In this document: positions 59,758 to 64,000 of the stretch, in pieces
Position numbering within the stretch: the first letter of the stretch is position 1
How the letters are laid out: every line of letters starts with the position of its first letter
DNA from: Betaproteobacteria bacterium
GTDB lineage: Bacteria; Pseudomonadota; Gammaproteobacteria; Burkholderiales; Thiobacillaceae
Assembly: GCA_016219425.1 (NCBI GenBank)
Contig: JACRNB010000008.1
Span: 272,101-336,100 of the forward strand
Length of the DNA stretch: 64,000 nt
Direction of reading: 5' to 3'
Position numbers and translations under genes: made by a program
Notes under the pieces: generated by a model
What the model saw: only the letters and a program-made list of their open reading frames with translations
Told to the model about the DNA's origin: nothing
Databases searched by the model: none

Positions 59758-60962
59758 GATGCGGTGAGGGTTGCCGCCAACTGGCCGACGGCGGCTTCCA
59801 GTTGCGCCAGGGTGTGGTCGGCGCAGATGAAGAAGCGCAGGAGGGCGCCGTCCTGCGGCACCGCCGGGTAGATCACGGGCTGTACATGGATGCCGCGTTC
59901 CAGCAGGTCGTGGGAGACCTGCATGCAGCGGTACTGGTCGCCGATGTGCAGCGGGATGATGGGGGAGACGCCCTGCACGTCCACGGCAAAACCGGCCTCG
60001 TGCATGAGGCGGCGGAAGGCGCGGCTGTTGGCGCGCAGGCGTTCCACCCGCTCCGGTTCGCGCCGCAGGATGCGCAGGGCGGCGAGGGCGGCGGCGGTAT
60101 CCGCAGGCGGCAGGCCGACGCTGAAGATGAAGCCGGGGGCCAGGAAGCGCAGGTACTGCACCAGGTTGGCGTCGCCGGCGATGAAGCCGCCGCAACTGGC
60201 GAGCGCCTTGCTGAGGGTGCCCATGTGGATGTCGGCGCTGCGCCCGCTCAGGCCGCAATGTTCGGCCAGCCCGCGCCCGGCGGCCCCGAGCACGCCCAGG
60301 GAGTGGGCCTCGTCCACCATCAGGTCGGCGTCGTGGCGTTGGCAGGCCTCGCGCAGGTGCGCCAGGTCGGGCAGGTCGCCGTGCATGCTGTAGAGGCCTT
60401 CCACCACCACCAGGACGCGCCCGTATTGCTTGCGGTGTTCGCGCAGCAGGCGCTCCACGGCGTGGACGTCGTTGTGGCGGAAGGGCTTGCGTTCGGCGCG
60501 CGACAGCAGCGTGCCGCTGACGATGCTGTTGTGCGATTGCTCGTCGTACAGGATCAGGTCGCGCCGGCCATAGAGGTGGCCGATGGTGGTGACGTTGGTG
60601 TTGTAGCCGCCCACGAAGACCAGGCAGTCCTCGGCCCCGACAAAGTCCGCCAGTTCCTGTTCCAGCTCCCGGTGCAGGGGGATCTCGCCGGAGACGATGC
60701 GGCTGGCGGAGACCGAGGTGCCGTACCGGTCGATGGCCGCCTTGGCCGCGGCGGAGACCTCCGGGTGGCCGCACAGCCCCAGGTAGTTGTAGCTGGAGAA
60801 GTTGATCAGCGGCCCCTGGCCCAGGTCGATGGCTGCGCCGTTGACGCCGAGGTGGGGCTGGAAGAAGGGGATGCGGCCCGCCAGCTCCATCTGGGTGGCG
60901 ATGCGCTGGTTCAGCCGGCGCACCCCGGCCATGCGCGCGAAGCGGGAGGCGCTGCGGGTCAT
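59754..60962 (-). CDS. alpha-oxoamine synthase, serine palmitoyltransferase-like
   Basis: A 402-residue PLP enzyme of the AOS family. INFSSYNYLGLCGHPEV is the family N-terminus, GTSVSASRIVSGEIPLHREL follows, DEAHSLGVLG is at 217-226, and the Schiff-base lysine is Lys252 in GTLSKALASCGG. AOS enzymes condense an amino acid with an acyl thioester (SPT, KBL, BioF, HemA). The directly overlapping KDSR-like gene makes SPT the best call. BioF is less likely because no other biotin genes are present, and the family GTLSKA context is also seen in PKS-linked enzymes. It lies 10 bases after the tolC stop. Confidence 0.8.
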   Translation of the reverse strand: MTRSASRFARMAGVRRLNQRIATQMELAGRIPFFQPHLGVNGAAIDLGQGPLINFSSYNYLGLCGHPEVSAAAKAAIDRYGTSVSASRIVSGEIPLHRELEQELADFVGAEDCLVFVGGYNTNVTTIGHLYGRRDLILYDEQSHNSIVSGTLLSRAERKPFRHNDVHAVERLLREHRKQYGRVLVVVEGLYSMHGDLPDLAHLREACQRHDADLMVDEAHSLGVLGAAGRGLAEHCGLSGRSADIHMGTLSKALASCGGFIAGDANLVQYLRFLAPGFIFSVGLPPADTAAALAALRILRREPERVERLRANSRAFRRLMHEAGFAVDVQGVSPIIPLHIGDQYRCMQVSHDLLERGIHVQPVIYPAVPQDGALLRFFICADHTLAQLEAAVGQLAATLTAS

Positions 60963-60972
60963 CGGCGGCCCC

Positions 60973-62403
60973 TCACGGCAGGCTGGCGTAGGTCCGCGCC
61001 AGGAGGGCGGGGTCGCTGATGCCTTCGGGGACGCTGGCCGTGGCCAGGTGCAGGTCGGCCAGGGCGTGGGCGTGGACCAGTTCCAGGTCGATGCGTTGCA
61101 GTTCCGCGTTGGCCCAGTGCGCGGCGGCGTCGAGCAGGGCGGTGAACGGCTCCTGCCCGGCCTGGGCCAGTTGCCGGGTCAGCCCCAGGCGCTCGTGCAG
61201 GCGCTCCACGGCCTTGCGCGTGCGCGGAATGACGGGGGCGGCGTCGAGCAGGCGTCTGCGCGCCAGGAGCACGTCCCGCTCGATGGTCCGGCGCGCCTCG
61301 TCCTGTTGCAGGGCGGCCAGGCCGATCTGGGCCTGGGCCTGTTCCCGCGCGCCCTTGTCGCGGTTTTCGCCCAGGGGCTTTTCCCAGTTGAGGAGCAGGC
61401 GGTCATGCCCCACCTGGAGGGTCAGGGCCGCGCCTGCTTCGCGTTCGGCGCTGCGCGCGAACTGGCGCGCGGCATCGACCCGGCGCGCTTCGCCTTGCAG
61501 GTCCAGACGGCGGGAGAGGGCGTCTTCCGCCAGACGTCGCACCGCAGCGGCGTCCAGGGCCTCCACCGGGGCGGGGAAATCGGCCTGCACGCCGGCCACG
61601 CGGGATTCCTCCGCGCCCAGCAGCAGGGCCAGATCCAGGCGCGCGCCATGCAACGCCTGGTCCGCCTGATCGACGCCCAGGCGCTGGATGCGCACCCGTT
61701 CCAGCACGTCATCGGCGGCGAGTTGCGGGATCTCCTTCGCCGCGGCCAGGCGCAGGGTGCGTCCGGCCACCTCCTGGGCGATGGCGGCCTGGCCCAGCAC
61801 TGCGGCGTAGCGTTGCTGCGCCGCCAGCAGACTCCAGGCCGACTTCATCACGCGATGCAGGTAGGCCTGGCGCGTATGGCCGCCGTCCAGGCGCGCGGCC
61901 TCCAGACTGGAGCGCAGGGCGTTGCGGCGCAGGGCCTCCGCCGGTTCGCCCCAGGAGGCGTCCAGGGGGACGCTCAGCGCCAGGGTGGGGCGGCTGTCCA
62001 GCAGCGCCTGCTCCAGGCGCGACTGGCCCGCGCCGCTGCTGATCTGCATGCCGGGTTGGATGCGGATGCCGTTTTCGTAGAGTTTGCCGCCGCCGACGGT
62101 GGCGGTCTGGATGTCGGCGTATTCCGCGCCGGTGGTGAGCAGCCCCGCCGAGGCGACGGGCAGGACCACGCGGCGCACGCCGCCGTTGAGGGTGAGGTTC
62201 CAGTCGAACGCGCCCTGGGCGGTGAGCAGGGCGCCCTGGGCGCGCTGTTCGGCCAGCCGCGCACGCTCCAGCGCCGCTTCGCCGCCGGCGCCGAGGGCCA
62301 GTCGGGCCACTTCGGTCAGGCTCAGGCGGGGAGGCTCGTCCGCCGCCCGGACGCCGACGCTGAACAGGAGAAGGAGGGCAAGCGCAAGTTTCGAGGGCGT
62401 CAT
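60973..62403 (-). CDS. TolC-family outer-membrane efflux protein
   Basis: A 476-residue protein with a signal peptide (ending RAADEPP, about residue 21) and two helical OEP repeats rich in Ala, Arg, Gln and Leu (about 35-230 and 265-455). LSLTEVARLALGAGG is the usual first helix. It would form a trimeric outer-membrane/periplasm duct. It is the first gene of the minus operon with the SPT-like and KDSR-like genes, so it may serve export of their lipid product together with the ABC exporter at 55343. No membrane-fusion protein is seen in the window. Confidence 0.85.
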   Translation of the reverse strand: MTPSKLALALLLLFSVGVRAADEPPRLSLTEVARLALGAGGEAALERARLAEQRAQGALLTAQGAFDWNLTLNGGVRRVVLPVASAGLLTTGAEYADIQTATVGGGKLYENGIRIQPGMQISSGAGQSRLEQALLDSRPTLALSVPLDASWGEPAEALRRNALRSSLEAARLDGGHTRQAYLHRVMKSAWSLLAAQQRYAAVLGQAAIAQEVAGRTLRLAAAKEIPQLAADDVLERVRIQRLGVDQADQALHGARLDLALLLGAEESRVAGVQADFPAPVEALDAAAVRRLAEDALSRRLDLQGEARRVDAARQFARSAEREAGAALTLQVGHDRLLLNWEKPLGENRDKGAREQAQAQIGLAALQQDEARRTIERDVLLARRRLLDAAPVIPRTRKAVERLHERLGLTRQLAQAGQEPFTALLDAAAHWANAELQRIDLELVHAHALADLHLATASVPEGISDPALLARTYASLP

Positions 62404-62424
62404 GGCGGGGCTTCCGGCGGGAGG

Positions 62425-62469
62425 GCGCGCGGATTATAGGCGGGAGGCGCGCGTCTATAATCCGCGCGC
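62425..62469. promoter_or_regulatory. symmetric divergent promoter region (tolC operon / ino1)
   Basis: A perfect 15-bp inverted repeat (62425-62439 and 62455-62469) carries a consensus -10 TATAAT on each strand (62456-62461 plus; 62438-62433 minus). Each would drive one of the divergent genes. No good -35 is apparent, so an activator or the dyad itself may be important. Confidence 0.5.
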
Positions 62470-62489
62470 TTCCGCTCCCAAGGTCTGAA

Positions 62490-63566
62490 ATGCCACGAAT
62501 TGCCATTGCCGGCGTGGGCAATTGCGCCAGCGCGCTGTTGCAGGCGCTGAGCGCCGCCTACAAAGATGCCCTCCAGGGGGAGATGCGCGAGCGGATCGGT
62601 CCCTGGCGCTCCGCTGATATCGAGGTGGTTGCCGCCTTCGACATCGACCGTCGCAAGGTGGGTCGCCCCTTGGGCGAGGCCGCCTTCGCGCCGCCCAACT
62701 GCGTCAAGACGTTCGAGCCGGATCTCTCCATGTTCACCGTCCCGGTGCAGATGGGGCCGGTGCTGGACGGGGTTGCGCCGCACATGCGCGAGTTTCCCGA
62801 TGAGCGCACCTTCCTGGCGGCGGACCTGCCGCCGGTGGATGTGGCGGCGGCGTTGCGCGCGTCCGGGGCGGAGGTGCTGGTGTGCTATTTGCCGGTGGGT
62901 TCGGAGCAGGCGGTGCGGCATTACGCGCAGGCGTGCCTGGAGGCGGGCGCGGGTCTGGTGAACTGCGTGCCGGTGTTCATCGCCTCCGACCCGGAGTGGG
63001 CCGCCCGTTTCGCCGCCGCCGGTCTGCCGCTGATCGGCGACGACATCAAGAGCCAGCTCGGGGCGACCATCCTGCACCGCACCCTGGCGTGGCTGTTCGA
63101 CATGCGCGGCATCCGCATCGACCACACCTACCAGCTCAACACCGGCGGCAATACCGACTTTCTCAACATGCTGGCGCGCGACCGCCTGGAGTCCAAGAAG
63201 ATCTCCAAGACCGGCTCGGTGCAGTCGGCCCTGCTCGATTCGCTGCCGGCGGAGGATGTCCACATCGGGCCTTCCGACTATGTGCCCTGGCAGAAGGACA
63301 ACAAGGTCTGCTTCCTGCGCATCGAGGGGCGCGGGCTGGGCGATGCGCCGGTGGAGCTGGAGATACGCCTGTCGGTGCAGGATTCGCCCAACAGCGCGGG
63401 CGTGGTGCTGGACGCCATCCGCTGCGCCAGGCTGGCCCTGGACCGGGGCCTGGGCGGGGCGCTGATCGAGCCGTCCGCCGCCTTCATGAAGACCCCGCCG
63501 CGCCAGTTCCACGACCTGGAGGCGCAACGCCTGTGTGATGCGTTCATCGCCGGGGATGACGCCTGA
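62490..63566 (+). CDS. ino1: inositol-3-phosphate synthase
   Basis: A 358-residue NAD-dependent enzyme converting glucose 6-phosphate to inositol 3-phosphate. The N-terminal RIAIAGVGNCASALLQAL is the NAD fold, VNCVPVFIAS and LIGDDIKSQLGATILHRTL hold the catalytic lysines, and YQLNTGGNTDFLNM follows. LSVQDSPNSAGVVLDAIR closes the family pattern. Its length fits the short prokaryotic/archaeal MIPS. In bacteria it normally supports inositol lipids or compatible solutes. The shared promoter with the sphingolipid-like operon suggests an inositol-lipid head group. Confidence 0.93.
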   Translation: MPRIAIAGVGNCASALLQALSAAYKDALQGEMRERIGPWRSADIEVVAAFDIDRRKVGRPLGEAAFAPPNCVKTFEPDLSMFTVPVQMGPVLDGVAPHMREFPDERTFLAADLPPVDVAAALRASGAEVLVCYLPVGSEQAVRHYAQACLEAGAGLVNCVPVFIASDPEWAARFAAAGLPLIGDDIKSQLGATILHRTLAWLFDMRGIRIDHTYQLNTGGNTDFLNMLARDRLESKKISKTGSVQSALLDSLPAEDVHIGPSDYVPWQKDNKVCFLRIEGRGLGDAPVELEIRLSVQDSPNSAGVVLDAIRCARLALDRGLGGALIEPSAAFMKTPPRQFHDLEAQRLCDAFIAGDDA

Positions 63567-63597
63567 CGGCCATCGTCCGCTCACGCAACCGCTCTTC

Positions 63598-64000
63598 GTA
63601 GGAGCCCGGCTGTGCCGGGCGATGCTTGTTGGTGCGAAGGCTTATCGCCCGGCACAGCCGGGCTCCTACGAAAACAAGGTCTGCGCCTTCATCCGTGTGG
63701 CCGGTGCATGACCACGCGCCAGCGGCAAAACCGGAACGAGCGCGACACCTGTAGGAGCCCGGCTATGCCGGGCGATAGCAACCTGTGGCCGGAGCGAGCC
63801 GGCTCATCGCCCGGCATAGCCGGGCTCCTACGAAAACAAGGTCTGCGCCTTCATTCGTGTGGCCGGCGCATGACCACGCGCCAGCGGCAAAAACCGGAAC
63901 GAGCGCGACACATGTAGGAGCCCGGCTATGCCGGGCGATAGCAACCTGTGGCCGGAGCGAGCCGGCTTATCGCCCGGCACAGCCGGGCTCCTACGAAAAC
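63598..64000. repeat. tandem hairpin repeat array (incomplete at window end)
   Basis: Three units begin at 63598, 63751 and 63914 with GTAGGAGCCCGGCT and continue through a GCCGGGCGAT...ATCGCCCGGC hairpin to GGGCTCCTACGAAAAC. Between hairpins is a conserved spacer that starts AAGGTCTGCGCCTTCAT and ends GAACGAGCGCGACAC. Periods are 153 and 163 bases; the third unit reaches the window edge. Apart from 63567-63597, nothing else is in the last 434 bases, and no gene is evident. Confidence 0.9.

Noticed and set aside
59754..60962. BioF (8-amino-7-oxononanoate synthase)
   Set aside because: Possible on fold alone, but no biotin genes nearby and the next gene carries a KDSR signature; kept only as an alternative.
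63598..64000. CRISPR array
   Set aside because: Units of 153-163 bases with conserved spacers and large hairpins; no 25-40-base repeats with unique spacers and no cas genes.
1..64000. tRNA, rRNA, riboswitch or phage genes
   Set aside because: No cloverleaf ends, rRNA-like blocks, integrase, capsid or terminase sequences were recognised by reading; a dedicated RNA model search was not possible here.

Overview
The window reads as a chromosomal segment of a high-G+C, Gram-negative, probably sulfur-oxidising beta- or gammaproteobacterium. The evidence is a System I cytochrome c maturation operon, a flavocytochrome c sulfide dehydrogenase (fccAB), an octaheme nitrite reductase, c4-type cytochromes, an outer-membrane TolC protein and several lipoproteins. 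No rRNA, tRNA, phage, integrase or intact transposase was seen, so placement below class is not supported.

Layout. (1) 1-9.1 kb, minus strand: a glycine-zipper lipoprotein and a PfkB-type kinase, then ccmABCDE-FGHI. The ccm operon is interrupted between ccmE and ccmF by a HicB-like ORF and a GIY-YIG ORF lying among inverted ATTCCCGC repeats. (2) 9.2-14.6 kb: onr, fccB and fccA on minus, facing two diheme c4-like cytochromes on plus across a perfect FNR/Anr-type site. (3) 14.6-20.7 kb, minus: PBP7-type peptidase, SPFH protein, NfeD, class I fumarase, RmlA and RmlB. (4) 20.7-43.5 kb: a dense surface glycan/lipid island. It holds an FGGY kinase, two CDP-alcohol phosphotransferases, a Stealth phosphotransferase, glycosyltransferases, a desaturase, a complete 2-aminoethylphosphonate (AEP) pathway (PEP mutase-cytidylyltransferase fusion, phosphonopyruvate decarboxylase, AEP transaminase) with a PhyH dioxygenase and a second nucleotidyltransferase, an LtaS-like phosphotransferase, an ACP/ketosynthase pair and a rhamnan-synthesis F protein. 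(5) 43.5-48 kb: visibly less G+C-rich patch with two lipoproteins of unknown function, a MITE, a BrnT/BrnA toxin-antitoxin pair and a possible group II intron remnant. (6) 48-64 kb: more glycosyltransferases, two tandem DUF2142 membrane proteins, a SyrD/PvdE-type ABC exporter, then a minus operon tolC - serine palmitoyltransferase-like - 3-ketodihydrosphingosine reductase-like - cdsA - glycosyltransferase, and divergently an inositol-3-phosphate synthase. The window ends in a hairpin tandem array.

How it fits together. Regions 4 and 6 together encode candidate steps for a sphingoid base (AOS-family synthase, KDSR-like reductase, DEGS-like desaturase), for head-group precursors (AEP, possibly hydroxylated AEP, and inositol phosphate), for nucleotide activation and transfer (two cytidylyltransferases, CdsA, two CDP-alcohol phosphotransferases), for glycosylation (including a GINT1-like domain) and for export (ABC exporter, TolC). 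My main hypothesis is a bacterial phosphono- and/or inositol-glycosphingolipid or related surface glycolipid system. This is inferred from gene content only.

At least six families of short palindromic repeats sit between genes. One is a true MITE (18-bp terminal inverted repeats, 5-bp target duplications). One MITE copy landed exactly in an ATGA stop/start overlap and left both genes intact. Most genes in regions 4 and 6 are packed with 4-base overlaps (ATGA, GTGA, TTGA, once CTGA), which was used to choose starts.
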